Shown: positions 33,948 through 43,195, counted from the stretch's first letter. The stretch: DNA of 64,000 bases from JAIOZK01 sp964468645 (GCA_964468645.1 CAYXUU010000027.1:1-64000), one strand, 5' to 3'. Program-made: numbers and translations. The notes: generated from the sequence alone by a model not told the origin.

Positions 33948-34871
33948 ATGGAAGTTAAAACATCATTATATCAGCCTATTTTATGCAATAAGAATATTTA
34001 CTACCTGAGGTTGGTAACAATGATTTTTACTTTGATGATTATCAACCAGAACCTGTTTGCTCAAGATATTATCCAGAAAACTGAAAACGATATAATATTG
34101 GTCGTCAGGGGCGATGACATGGGATTTTCTCACGCAGCCAATACAGCATTTATTCAATCATATCAAAAGGGAATCTTAACATCTGCTGAAGTGATAGTCC
34201 CGGGCCCATGGTTTCTGGAGGCAGCTAAGCTACTTAATGAGAATCCCGGTCTGGATGCAGGAGTTCATCTTACACTTACCTGTGAGTGGGATAATTATAA
34301 ATGGAGGCCATTAACTCATGGTAATACAATAACAGATGATGATGGATACTTTTTTACGAACAACAACAAATTCAGGAATAATAATCCTGACTTAAAAGAG
34401 GTAGAAACTGAATTAAGGTCTCAAATCGAGTTAGCACAGAAATATATCTTAAATTTAACTCATTTGACAACGCATATGGGTACCGCACAAAGCACTCCGG
34501 AGTTGAAAGGACTACTTGCAGATCTTTCAGAAGAATATAGGCTGCCAATTGGAAATACCATATTAATTAATGGCATTACTGAAGAGTATAGACCGAGGGT
34601 TATTCCTTCTGGTCAAAAGAAAAAGAATTTAATCGATTGGATAAAACATCTTGTACCGGGATGCTATATTGTTATTTGTCATCCTACCCTGTCTAACGCT
34701 GAAACAAAGGAAATACACTCTGGAAATAATAATCCCCGATACAATATGGCTGAAAACCGAGAGGTTATTACCAATATACTTACAAGCAATAAAGTAAAAA
34801 GAATTGTTAAACGAAAAGGTATTAAACTCATGTCACTCGGGGAATTACATGAACAAAACAACAACAATTAA
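33948..34871 (+). CDS. ChbG/HpnK (YdjC)-family deacetylase, exported
   Basis: 307 residues. A hydrophobic segment at 21-39 (ending NLFAQ) is an export signal or anchor with a long N-region; the leaderless promoter supports ATG 33948, though MIFTLMI at residue 25 could be an alternative start. Catalytic features of the family: D56-D57 in VVRGDDMGFSH, H107 in AGVHLTL, and a further His in LTHLTTHMGT. Members remove acetyl groups from chitooligosaccharides or similar glycans in a metal-dependent way. The likely location is the periplasm; the substrate is unknown. Confidence 0.82.
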   Translation: MEVKTSLYQPILCNKNIYYLRLVTMIFTLMIINQNLFAQDIIQKTENDIILVVRGDDMGFSHAANTAFIQSYQKGILTSAEVIVPGPWFLEAAKLLNENPGLDAGVHLTLTCEWDNYKWRPLTHGNTITDDDGYFFTNNNKFRNNNPDLKEVETELRSQIELAQKYILNLTHLTTHMGTAQSTPELKGLLADLSEEYRLPIGNTILINGITEEYRPRVIPSGQKKKNLIDWIKHLVPGCYIVICHPTLSNAETKEIHSGNNNPRYNMAENREVITNILTSNKVKRIVKRKGIKLMSLGELHEQNNNN

Positions 34872-34882
34872 TAGATTAAATC

Positions 34883-34987
34883 ATGGCAAAAGGTAAAGAC
34901 GCAAGAAAAAACGTTAAAAAAGCAGCTGCTAAAACTCCAAAAGAAAAAAAAGCAGAAAAGAAACTAAAGAAATCTAAACAGAATTAA
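34883..34987 (+). CDS. Lys/Ala-rich 34-residue basic mini-protein
   Basis: An ATG-initiated ORF that begins MAKGKDARKNVKK and continues with Lys/Ala-rich, highly basic sequence to SKQN. It starts 11 bp after the deacetylase. From memory, very similar small proteins beginning MAKGKDAxKNxKK are annotated across Bacteroidota, hence the call; they may bind nucleic acid. It is too short for standard ORF cutoffs. The role is unknown. Confidence 0.68.
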   Translation: MAKGKDARKNVKKAAAKTPKEKKAEKKLKKSKQN

Positions 34988-35057
34988 TTGTTTTCTGGTA
35001 AACCAGAGTATAACAATTAATGATGAATATTTACAAGATTCTTATTGAAGTTTCATT

Positions 35058-35894
35058 ATGATTATTCTGAGGTATTTAGTGTTAGTAACACTAACAGGTT
35101 ATTGTACCATATTATTTGCCCAGGGTGATTATGTGAAACAATGGCCTCAGTTCCGCGGGCCATTTGCTACCGGCATAATGGACTCCATAGATATTCCGGT
35201 CTATTGGGATATCAATTCCGGAAACAATATCCTGTGGAAAATAAGGATTCCCGGATTAGGTCATTCATGTCCTGTTATCTGGGATGACAAATTATTTGTG
35301 ACTTCAGCCATCAGCGGATCGGGTGCCGATTCTCTGAAAGTTGATTTGTATGGGGATATTGATAACGTTAATGACCTTTCTGTTCACAAGTTTAATTGTA
35401 TTGTATTGATCGCAAAAGACGGTGGTGTAGTTTATGGTCGTACCATGGAATGGGGGTCATTTGATATGCGTTCCCGCGTTACCATTATTCCCCGAGGATT
35501 TACTTTCACCGGCTTAACACCGGATGGAGAGAATGGAAAGAAATGGAACGCTAAATATGGAATTGTCGGTATCGATATGATGGAAAGGGATTATCTCAAC
35601 GATGGCATGAACGAAAAAGGGCTGGCAGCAGGTTTGTTTTATCATCCTGGATTTGCCAGTTATGCAAGCTATGAAAAGGATCAGGCTGATATAACCGAGG
35701 GAATGCGCAGTTCAACGCAATGGACTACTGCATGGGATCTTACCAACAGGATACTCTATTTTCATACCCAGCATAACCGGCGTGTCAGGGCCCTGGAAAT
35801 GAAAGATATTGACTTTTCAAAGCTCGGGCATGATATTCTTCATTTGCCTGTGGACAGCAGTCATAAACAGGATATTGAATATCTTACTCTATAA
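35058..35894 (+). pseudogene. In-frame fusion relic: PQQ-propeller N-terminus joined to internally deleted choloylglycine-hydrolase-like protein
   Basis: 278 residues in one open frame but of mixed origin. Residues 1-22 are a signal peptide. Residues 27-112 (QWPQFRGPFATGI, NNILWKIRIPGLGHS, LYGDIDNVNDLSVHKF) match the start of secreted PQQ-like beta-propeller proteins, which normally run past 400 residues. From C114 (CIVLIAKDGGVVYGRTMEWG, DGMNEKGLAAGLFYHPGF) it becomes a linear-amide C-N hydrolase of the choloylglycine hydrolase family. Near residue 212 it jumps to that family's C-terminal end (EGMRSSTQWTTAWDLTNR, HNRRVRALEMKDIDFSKLG). About 150 middle residues are missing, so it is probably not functional. 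The catalytic Cys, normally N-terminal after processing, is buried by the fusion. Confidence 0.72.
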
Positions 35895-35964
35895 GTCGTG
35901 GTGGTTCTTTATTGAAATGTTTCGTATCCAGAACAGGCCCCACTAGTGTATCAATAAGTTATTT

Positions 35965-37536
35965 ATGAAAAAAGTTCCTGGAATTCTTAACGATGTAATT
36001 GGGCCGGTTATGCGTGGCCCCTCAAGTTCTCATACCGCTGCTTCATGGCGAATTGCCAGAAGCTGCCTTGACATATTGAACGAACCCTTAAAAAGAGTCA
36101 TTATCGAATTTGACAAAGATAGCGCATGGGCTGGTAACTACCTGGAGCAGGGAACGGTCATGGGGATTAACGGAGGGTTGTTAGGCATTGACATTACAGA
36201 CAGCCATATGAAAGATACAGAATTGATAGCAGAAGAGAAGGACATCTCAATATGTTATGAAACCAACTCATTTCCAACAAACCATTCAAATACAATCCGT
36301 TTATCACTGGAAAGTGTTAAGGGGAAAACGAAGCAGGTTGTGGCTGCTTCTATTGGTGGTGGATCATTTGAAATTCAACAAATTGAGGGTTTTAAGGTAA
36401 GTATCTTTGGTGATTATTATGAACTGCTTATTAGCAGTACCAGGAAAAATGCTATATCCGATATTCTTAAATCCAATCTACCGAAAAATTTAAAATTGGT
36501 TCAATCCATTATAAAAGATAGAAGCCTAATCAACATCAAATCACCGGAGGAATTTTCTGCTGAACTTCTTAACAGGATAAATCTACTATCCTTTGTCGAA
36601 AATGTGGTTGTTATTTACCCGGTTCTACCTGTAATTTCAGGTAATGAATCTGAGATACCATTCACAGATATCGAGTCTCTTCAGGATTATGCCGTGAAGA
36701 AGAATCTGGATCTGGGCGACATTGGATTGATTTATGAAGGATGCCTGAGTGGATTTTCTGATGCTCTTCTTAAGGAAAGAATGAAACATTTGATTAGGAT
36801 CATCGAAACAAGTATTCAAACAGGTTTACAGGGAACTGTATATAAAAACCGCATTTTACAGCAGCAATCACATTTGATCGATAAAGCCAGGAATTCAGGA
36901 AAGATCCTTCAACAATCTATCGTCAATGATATTGTAGCCAATGTAACGGCAATTATGGAATCTAAGAGTGCCATGGAGGTTGTGGTAGCCAATCCAACAG
37001 CGGGTTCATGTGGGGCGGTTGGTGGCGTTCTGAAAGCAGTGGCAGATGAATTAATTTCAACGACCGATGAATTGATCAAAGCCTATTTTGCTGCCGGTCT
37101 GGTTGGTGCATATTTTGCACAGGGCCCTGGTTTTTCAGCCGAGGAGCATGGTTGTCAGGTGGAGTGTGGTGCAGCCTCCGGGATGGCCGCAGCCGGCATT
37201 GTACAGTTATTAGGAGGCTCGTTAAAACAGGCACTTGATGCTGCTTCATTGGCTATTCAGAATATGATCGGCCTGGTGTGTGATCCTGTCGCCGACCGTG
37301 TTGAAGTACCCTGCCTTGGGAAAAATATCAACGCTGCAGTTAATGCACTTTCATCTGCAACAATGGCCAGTTCAGGGTATGATGCAGTCATACCACTCGA
37401 TGAGGTGATTAAAAGCATCCCGGAGGTCAGTAAACTAATGCCTGACAATGTTAAATGTACGGGCAAAGGTGGACTGGCAGTCACAGCGACTGCAAGATTG
37501 CTGAAGGAAAGGCTTGCAGGAAATGGAAAAGTTTAG
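35965..37536 (+). CDS. L-serine ammonia-lyase, iron-sulfur-dependent, single chain
   Basis: 523 residues combining both domains of the two-part enzyme. The N-terminal (beta-like) domain starts DVIGPVMRGPSSSHTAAS; the C-terminal catalytic domain (about 330-520) has AGSCGAVGGVL, EEHGCQVECGAASGMAAAG and CDPVADRVEVPCLGKN, whose cysteines hold the 4Fe-4S cluster that activates serine. It converts L-serine to pyruvate and ammonia. Oxygen sensitivity of the cluster fits an anaerobic lifestyle. It is cytoplasmic and lies 17 bp before a small membrane protein gene. Confidence 0.93.
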   Translation: MKKVPGILNDVIGPVMRGPSSSHTAASWRIARSCLDILNEPLKRVIIEFDKDSAWAGNYLEQGTVMGINGGLLGIDITDSHMKDTELIAEEKDISICYETNSFPTNHSNTIRLSLESVKGKTKQVVAASIGGGSFEIQQIEGFKVSIFGDYYELLISSTRKNAISDILKSNLPKNLKLVQSIIKDRSLINIKSPEEFSAELLNRINLLSFVENVVVIYPVLPVISGNESEIPFTDIESLQDYAVKKNLDLGDIGLIYEGCLSGFSDALLKERMKHLIRIIETSIQTGLQGTVYKNRILQQQSHLIDKARNSGKILQQSIVNDIVANVTAIMESKSAMEVVVANPTAGSCGAVGGVLKAVADELISTTDELIKAYFAAGLVGAYFAQGPGFSAEEHGCQVECGAASGMAAAGIVQLLGGSLKQALDAASLAIQNMIGLVCDPVADRVEVPCLGKNINAAVNALSSATMASSGYDAVIPLDEVIKSIPEVSKLMPDNVKCTGKGGLAVTATARLLKERLAGNGKV

Positions 37537-37553
37537 CAGTGCCCCGGTATAGA

Positions 37554-37937
37554 ATGATTAAAATAAAATATTGGTTCCTGATTGTTATTGCACTATTACT
37601 TGGAGGTGTAATTTTAATTTTCCGGCCTGTTCGGGTGCCGGATGAAAAGGAATGCCTTATCGCAACAGGAATTGTAACACACATATTTGAAGGTGGAGAA
37701 AATGATGTTAATTTCAGGCTGAAAGGACATGATTGTACGTTTTACATAAACAGATGCCTGGAGATAGGCCTGGATATTGAATCACTACGATATGAATTAA
37801 CTGGAAAGGAAGTAGTAATCAAATACCCGGATTACTGGACACCACTCGATCCGAAAAATAAGATACGACACTTATCAAAACTTCAACTGGGAGATAAGGT
37901 AATCTATTCAAAGCTGGATAAAGAGGAAGATAAATGA
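37554..37937 (+). CDS. Small single-helix membrane protein, unknown
   Basis: 127 residues from ATG 37554; the longer frame from 37455 overlaps the serine dehydratase and is not credible. One N-terminal helix (YWFLIVIALLLGGVILIF), then a short beta-rich domain (ATGIVTHIFEGGENDVNFRLKG, EVVIKYPDYWTPLDP). It looks like an OB-like extracytoplasmic module, conserved in this phylum to my reading, without known function. Perhaps co-transcribed with the serine dehydratase. It converges on the START gene with an 11-bp gap. Confidence 0.6.
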   Translation: MIKIKYWFLIVIALLLGGVILIFRPVRVPDEKECLIATGIVTHIFEGGENDVNFRLKGHDCTFYINRCLEIGLDIESLRYELTGKEVVIKYPDYWTPLDPKNKIRHLSKLQLGDKVIYSKLDKEEDK

Positions 37938-37948
37938 TTGATAACTAT

Positions 37949-38578
37949 TCAGTGCTCAACAGCCTCATCCTTTTTTGCCATCTTCTCCAGTCCCTGCATT
38001 ATTTCCCATGGATCATCAACCACCTTGGCATTAACCAGCCATGAAGGTAGATACCCTCCCGGATCGGCAAGCACCTGATTTATTACCTCAACTTCCCCAT
38101 TGCCCCGGGGGGTCATTTTCCAGAAGCCATCCATTTTTGGAATACGCACGATGCCATCCTTTTCAGGAATATAATCAGGAAGAGCTTTCATATTAATGGT
38201 TATTTCACCATTCTTGCCATGAATAATATCACGCTGAACTACGGCATCCCGATTCTTTACGGGCCAGGGAGCATTGGTTTCCGTATAATCGATCTGCATG
38301 TCGGCACTTTCCTTTTTAAGCATTTTTGCTTCTTCAATATCCGGCATCCACTCTGTAAATTTCGAGACATCGCAAATTACATACAGCAAGGCCTTCGGTT
38401 CAATCTTCACGGTCATGACAGCTTTATATTCATCAAAGTCAGAGCCATCAACCTCCCTGGTGTATACCTTAATTCCATCTTCGTTCTTACGAAGCTCCCA
38501 TTCGGTGGTTTGGGAAAGCAAATATTGACCTGCACCTGTTGCGAGTAAGCATATTAGTAATATTAATCTTTTCATCAT
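37949..38578 (-). CDS. START-domain lipid-binding protein, exported
   Basis: 209 residues from ATG 38578, which begins a clear signal peptide (MMKRLILLICLLATGAGQ). A start at 38620, 2 bp after the stop of the transporter gene, is also possible and would allow translational coupling. The mature part is a START/Bet v 1-like domain: WELRKNEDGIKVYTREVDGS, FTEWMPDIEEAKML, WPVKNRDAVVQRDI, VLADPGGYLPSWLVNAKV. It should bind a lipid or sterol-like ligand in the periplasm. It is probably co-transcribed with the DHA2 transporter. Confidence 0.82.
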   Translation of the reverse strand: MMKRLILLICLLATGAGQYLLSQTTEWELRKNEDGIKVYTREVDGSDFDEYKAVMTVKIEPKALLYVICDVSKFTEWMPDIEEAKMLKKESADMQIDYTETNAPWPVKNRDAVVQRDIIHGKNGEITINMKALPDYIPEKDGIVRIPKMDGFWKMTPRGNGEVEVINQVLADPGGYLPSWLVNAKVVDDPWEIMQGLEKMAKKDEAVEH

Positions 38579-38622
38579 TTCAGAATTTGAACTTCTAAAA
38601 GTAGTTATAATAAACTTCATTA

Positions 38623-40023
38623 TTATTTTCGCTTGATAAAGACTGATATGATAGTTGCGGCAAGTCCGAGTAAACCACCTATCACAAAGGTATTTTGAAA
38701 TGCCGGCACAAGCTTCATTTGATATAATATTAAGGATTCCTCAACCCATTCGTATGGGAAGTAGATGGTAAATATGACACCAAACAGCAACACACCCATC
38801 ATCTTGCCCGAACTCTTGGAAGTACTGATGGATGCGGAGGCCATTCCATATTTACCTTCCGGAATACTTATCATTCCGATAAATGCATTAGAGGGGTAAT
38901 ACAAACCCATTCCTGCACCCAGAACGATCATTGACGCAACCAGGAAACCAATTGAAGTTTGCGCATTCCATAACGCAAACATAAACATGGAACATGATAA
39001 CAGTAAATTTCCGGTAATGCAAAGAAATCTGACTGGTACAAACCTGACAAAATATTTAACGAATGGAGAAACAAAGATCATTATTAAAGGTGATATTGTC
39101 ATTAGCAACCCTGAAGTAGAAGTTTCAAGTCCCCTGCCATCTTCAAAATAAAATGGTCTGAGAAACCTTGATCCCACATTGATCAGGAAAAACAGGAAGA
39201 AGCCAAGATTAGCAAGGCTGAAATTAAGGACCCTGAATAAACCAAGATCAAATAAAGGCTGATCAATTTTACGTTCCCATTTAACAAATAATAATAACGA
39301 GATGATTGATAATGATAGGGAGATCATCACAATCCATGAATTCCCCCCATGGCTCTTGATCATATTAATGCCAAGTATCAGGGTGGTAATGAAAATAAAA
39401 CTCAGCAATGCACCGCTGGTATCAAATTTAAAGGGGGACTTGATATGCCAGTTTGTTTTGCTCAGCCTCAATGAAAAAAGAAAACCGATGGCACATAAGG
39501 GCACATTGATGAGAAAAACATAATTCCATCCAAATTCCTCAACAAGGAATCCACCCAGGAAGGGTCCCATACTGATACCTATGCCGGTACACATCATCCA
39601 GATCCCATATGCTCCCTGTTGTCGTTCAACAGGTAAATATTTTCTTATTAGAGCCGGCCCTATCACATATATTACCGATTCGGCAAAACCCTGGACAAAT
39701 CTCAAAACCAGTATCAACAAATAATCTGATGATAGAAAAGAAAGGAAGCTACAACAGCCAAATACAAGAAAACCTGCAACCAGCAACATCCTGGCATTAT
39801 ATAATTCGATAAACCTGCCTGCAACAAGGGCAAAGCCTGAGGCTGTGATCATGGATACCAGGAGCAACCATGAGACTGTTGTTGCGCTTAACCCGAAAAC
39901 ATGGCTGACCTCAGGCAATGCAATATTTACAGCCGTAAGATCCATCAAAACAACAACTGCCGCAATGTAAACTGCGCCAAGCATCCATTTCTCATCCCTA
40001 TTAGTTACGGTAGAAGTTATCAA
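38623..40023 (-). CDS. MFS transporter, DHA2 (EmrB/QacA) type
   Basis: 466 residues with about 14 membrane helices. Motifs: DLTAVNIALPEVSHVFGLS in helix 1, and LLVSMITASGFALVAGRFIELYNAR giving the loop 2-3 signature, as in drug:H+ antiporters of the 14-helix family. Likely exports drugs, fatty acids or detergents. On the minus strand TAACTTTG at 40046-40053 lies 23 bp before the start. The START protein follows at 2-45 bp, so lipid-related export is possible. Divergent from the LpxR-like gene. Confidence 0.85.
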   Translation of the reverse strand: MITSTVTNRDEKWMLGAVYIAAVVVLMDLTAVNIALPEVSHVFGLSATTVSWLLLVSMITASGFALVAGRFIELYNARMLLVAGFLVFGCCSFLSFLSSDYLLILVLRFVQGFAESVIYVIGPALIRKYLPVERQQGAYGIWMMCTGIGISMGPFLGGFLVEEFGWNYVFLINVPLCAIGFLFSLRLSKTNWHIKSPFKFDTSGALLSFIFITTLILGINMIKSHGGNSWIVMISLSLSIISLLLFVKWERKIDQPLFDLGLFRVLNFSLANLGFFLFFLINVGSRFLRPFYFEDGRGLETSTSGLLMTISPLIMIFVSPFVKYFVRFVPVRFLCITGNLLLSCSMFMFALWNAQTSIGFLVASMIVLGAGMGLYYPSNAFIGMISIPEGKYGMASASISTSKSSGKMMGVLLFGVIFTIYFPYEWVEESLILYQMKLVPAFQNTFVIGGLLGLAATIISVFIKRK

Positions 40024-40099
40024 AACTTTGTATTCAGTGATTTCTCAAAGTTAAAAGATATTTTATGTTTTTCTTAGCACAAATCTCTCCATATATATT

Positions 40100-40107
40100 T
40101 AACTTTG
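40100..40107 (+). promoter_or_regulatory. -7 box TAACTTTG before LpxR-like gene
   Basis: Exact TAnnTTTG match 18 bp before the GTG start at 40126. The -33 element is not clear. Confidence 0.5.
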
Positions 40108-40125
40108 CAATTCGAATACTAAGAG

Positions 40126-41349
40126 GTGCTGAAAAACAGAAATATATATCTGCTATTTTTCCTGATCCTGATTTTTACACATTGTCAGAACCCGGATAAA
40201 AGAAATCCTGCCCAAAGACAAGCCTCCCCCGATTTAACAAAATTTGAATATCAAAATAGCGATGTTAAGCCTGTTACCTTAACTCCCTCTACCCCTAATA
40301 GCAAATTTACTTCAACTGAAATTAAACATGTTTATGTTGATTATTCGCTGCTTGAACCAGCCTATCATGCTCCTTCAAATGAAAGTAAAAGTGTTTGCTC
40401 TCACGACCACTTACATGAAATAACATTTAAAGAAAAACCAATATCGAAGATCGAGAGATTCAGGCCTGCAAGAGAAGATCCTGTAATATTCAGTGTCAAC
40501 TTTGACAATGATTTCTGGTTTGAAACCGACTACTACTATACCAATGGTATCCGGTTCGATCTGGTTCATCCGGTTTTCAAAAAGTCCCCGTTAAGCTGGC
40601 TGTTAATGCCCACCTTTGACCTTCCTGAAACCTATTACAGCCTCAGTTTGATTCAGAATATGTACACGCCAACAAAATTGGATACAACCGGTATTCTTTA
40701 TAAAGACAGGCCTTTTTCATCCTACCTTCTGATTGGCCATAATAAAATTTCTATCGATCCATTCAGAAAAATAAAGATCATATCCAGCCTGGATATTGGG
40801 ATCATTGGTCCAGGTGCCATGGGTGGAACCATCCAGGATTTTATTCATAATGATTACCCAGCCGGATGGACAAACCAGATCCGTAATGACCTGGTTGTTA
40901 GTTACTCCTGCGAAGTACAAAAGAACCTGGTATCGACAAATAGATTTGAATTAACCGGCATGGTGGAAGGAAGGATAGGATCTCTTTACAATAACGCAGG
41001 TGCCGGTGTAATGCTTCATTATGGCAATTACAGCTCGTTTCATGCCGTACAGAATTTCAACACCCATTTACCGGCCAACGGAAATTCATTAAGATATAAT
41101 ATTTTTGCCCATGGGGAATTATCCTATTCTGCCTACGATGCAACCCTGCAGGGCGGTTTATTCAATCACGCATCTGTTTACACCCTTAACCGACATGAGG
41201 TATCAGACCTGACGGGCCGGTGGTCAGCAGGGTTTGCCCTGCAATACAGGTGGTTCAGTTTCCAGGTGGAGCAGGTATTTGTTACTCCTGAGTTTGCAGG
41301 TGGCAGGGCGCACAGGTGGCTGCATATTAATATGTCTTTTTGGATTTAG
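40126..41349 (+). CDS. LpxR-like lipid A deacylase family outer-membrane protein
   Basis: 407 residues, GTG start 18 bp after a -7 box. Hydrophobic leader (NIYLLFFLILIFTHC), possibly a lipoprotein with Cys20, then a disordered Pro/Ser/Thr-rich stretch of about 90 residues. The barrel (about 115-407) has the LpxR family pattern: FSVNFDNDFWFETDYYYTNG at the start, GPGAMGGTIQDFIHN and YPAGWTNQIRNDLVV in the middle, and final strands ending in Trp-Ile. LpxR removes the 3'-acyloxyacyl group of lipid A. The N-terminal extension is unusual for the family. Confidence 0.8.
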   Translation: MLKNRNIYLLFFLILIFTHCQNPDKRNPAQRQASPDLTKFEYQNSDVKPVTLTPSTPNSKFTSTEIKHVYVDYSLLEPAYHAPSNESKSVCSHDHLHEITFKEKPISKIERFRPAREDPVIFSVNFDNDFWFETDYYYTNGIRFDLVHPVFKKSPLSWLLMPTFDLPETYYSLSLIQNMYTPTKLDTTGILYKDRPFSSYLLIGHNKISIDPFRKIKIISSLDIGIIGPGAMGGTIQDFIHNDYPAGWTNQIRNDLVVSYSCEVQKNLVSTNRFELTGMVEGRIGSLYNNAGAGVMLHYGNYSSFHAVQNFNTHLPANGNSLRYNIFAHGELSYSAYDATLQGGLFNHASVYTLNRHEVSDLTGRWSAGFALQYRWFSFQVEQVFVTPEFAGGRAHRWLHINMSFWI

Positions 41350-41446
41350 TTTGATAACCCCGCTCTGTAGATCAGTATAAACTAGCTGTTGCAAAAATGC
41401 AATTCACCAAATATTCCTACATTAGTCAGCTGAAAATTTTGCACTG

Positions 41447-42853
41447 ATGATCCTGAGTAATCACATATTACCCGATTATATCATGTTGACAACAGGGATC
41501 CTGTTCTTCCTGTTCTTTATCTATGCGGGTATAACATCAATATTGGAGAAAGAAAACAGGGCAGCAGAAAAGTTCATTACCCTGGGGATTTTTCTGGCAG
41601 CTCCTTTCATTATCCTTCCTTTTATACACTTCAATGGCAAGGAGATAGCGGAGTGGATTCTCATAAGTATAACATTATTAACAGCCCTCTTATTATTTCT
41701 TCCATTTCGTTTGTATAGTGAAAATCCAGCACAAATATCCGACTTCAGGATCGATGAACGGGATACAATGTTCTCCAGGAATAAACTAATTGAGGGCAGT
41801 GATCAATATTCAAACTACTATAAAAGGAATCCTGACAAACTGGAGAAGGACAATGGATTCAGGATGGAACCGGGGCTTCTGTCCCCCGATTCTATCAATT
41901 TCAACCCGTGGATTTTCTCTTCTGCAAAAGCCAGTTTTTTTGTTGTGGAATCTTTAAAGCCAATAGTTGATGGAAAAGTTGCAGCCCATACCGTACACTC
42001 CGAACCTGAAGAAATAACCAATTATCTTAAACACTGGGCAAAAAAACTTGGAGCACTTGACATAGGTGTAACCGAAACCAGGAATTATCATTACTACAGT
42101 TATGGCGGCCGTGACGATCGTTATGATTTAAAGATCAGTCAGGAACATCGTTATGCCATCGCCTTTACGGTTGAAATGGTGGAAGAGACTACCAAATGCG
42201 GGCCTTATGCACCCATTGTTATGGAATCGGCACAGCAATATCTTGATTCCGGTGTGATAGCCACACAGCTCGCTGCCTTCATCAGGAATCTTGGGTATAA
42301 GGCCCGTGCACATATTGACGGTAATTACCTGGTGGTTTGTCCACTGGTTGCAAGTGATGCAGGGCTTGGTGAGATTGGCCGTATGGGATTACTGATGACA
42401 CCCCGGCAGGGCCCCAGGGTAAGGATCAATGTTGTTACAACCGATCTGCCGCTGATTCCTGATAAACCATCTGTGGATTCTTCAGTGATCGATTTCTGTC
42501 GCAGATGCAAAAAGTGTGCAGATACCTGCCCTTCAAATGCAATACCAGCCGATGAAAGAAAGAACATAAATGGATCCGTAAGGTGGCAAATTGATCAGGA
42601 AGCCTGTTTTACTTACTGGTGCCAATCAGGCACTGATTGTGGTAGATGTATGAGTACTTGCCCCTACGGACACAGAACAAATACACTACATAATTTCATT
42701 CGGTTTGGTATTAAAAACAATGTTCTGTTCAGCAAGCTGGCTCTTTTCCTTGATAATTATTTCTATGGAAAACACCCGAAACCAAGACCGTTCCCACGAT
42801 GGATGAGCATGAGTCGATCATTAAATTCCCGGTCAACATCCGTTGATCAATAA
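41447..42853 (+). CDS. Membrane-anchored reductive dehalogenase-like (RdhA) iron-sulfur protein
   Basis: 468 residues. Three N-terminal helices (about 12-32, 43-63, 68-87) replace the Tat signal of classical RdhA and resemble the three-helix RdhB anchor. The domain from about 130 has RdhA-type corrinoid-fold features (WIFSSAKASFFVVESLKP, VIATQLAAFIRNLGYKA, GLGEIGRMGLLMTPRQGPRVR). Two cluster motifs follow: C351-C354-C357-C361 (CRRCKKCADTCP) and C387...C392...C398-C401-C405 (CGRCMSTCPYG). It could be a quinol-linked reductase on the cytoplasmic face, but substrate and cobamide use are unproven. No rdhB or regulator is adjacent. Confidence 0.8.
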   Translation: MILSNHILPDYIMLTTGILFFLFFIYAGITSILEKENRAAEKFITLGIFLAAPFIILPFIHFNGKEIAEWILISITLLTALLLFLPFRLYSENPAQISDFRIDERDTMFSRNKLIEGSDQYSNYYKRNPDKLEKDNGFRMEPGLLSPDSINFNPWIFSSAKASFFVVESLKPIVDGKVAAHTVHSEPEEITNYLKHWAKKLGALDIGVTETRNYHYYSYGGRDDRYDLKISQEHRYAIAFTVEMVEETTKCGPYAPIVMESAQQYLDSGVIATQLAAFIRNLGYKARAHIDGNYLVVCPLVASDAGLGEIGRMGLLMTPRQGPRVRINVVTTDLPLIPDKPSVDSSVIDFCRRCKKCADTCPSNAIPADERKNINGSVRWQIDQEACFTYWCQSGTDCGRCMSTCPYGHRTNTLHNFIRFGIKNNVLFSKLALFLDNYFYGKHPKPRPFPRWMSMSRSLNSRSTSVDQ

Positions 42854-42876
42854 CAGTGATCATTTTGTTACTTTTG
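42843..42876 (+). promoter_or_regulatory. Promoter of DUF493 gene
   Basis: TTG at 42843-42845 and TACTTTTG at 42869-42876, 23 bp apart, 31 bp before the ATG at 42908. The -33 overlaps the last codons of the RdhA-like gene. Confidence 0.5.
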
Positions 42877-42907
42877 CAATAGATTATCACATTTCAATCA
42901 AAAGCTT

Positions 42908-43195
42908 ATGATACTGAATAAGGACTGTGCCTTTAACGGCAAAAAAATAGAATTCCCGATCGATTATAATATTAAGATCATAATGGATGGAACCATCCCT
43001 GATGAACTTAATAAGAATGAGATATTGAAAATCTTCAATGCGTTGGAAATCCCTAATAAGGAGTGGAAAAAACGGATGAGTAAAGAGGGAAAGTATGTGA
43101 GCTTTACGATATCTGTTAATATTAAAGATCAGGAAACCTTCGACAGGCTTTACAAAGACCTGAATGAAATCAAGGGTGTGAAATGGGCCGTATAA
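42908..43195 (+). CDS. DUF493 (YbeD-like) family protein
   Basis: 95 residues, a small alpha/beta ferredoxin-like fold. The C-terminal half carries the family pattern: SKEGKYVSFTISVNIKDQETFDRLYKDL, then GVKWAV. E. coli YbeD has this ACT-like fold and may be regulatory; Bacteroidota copies have no known function. It has its own promoter, and the following gene also has one, so it is probably monocistronic. Confidence 0.75.
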   Translation: MILNKDCAFNGKKIEFPIDYNIKIIMDGTIPDELNKNEILKIFNALEIPNKEWKKRMSKEGKYVSFTISVNIKDQETFDRLYKDLNEIKGVKWAV

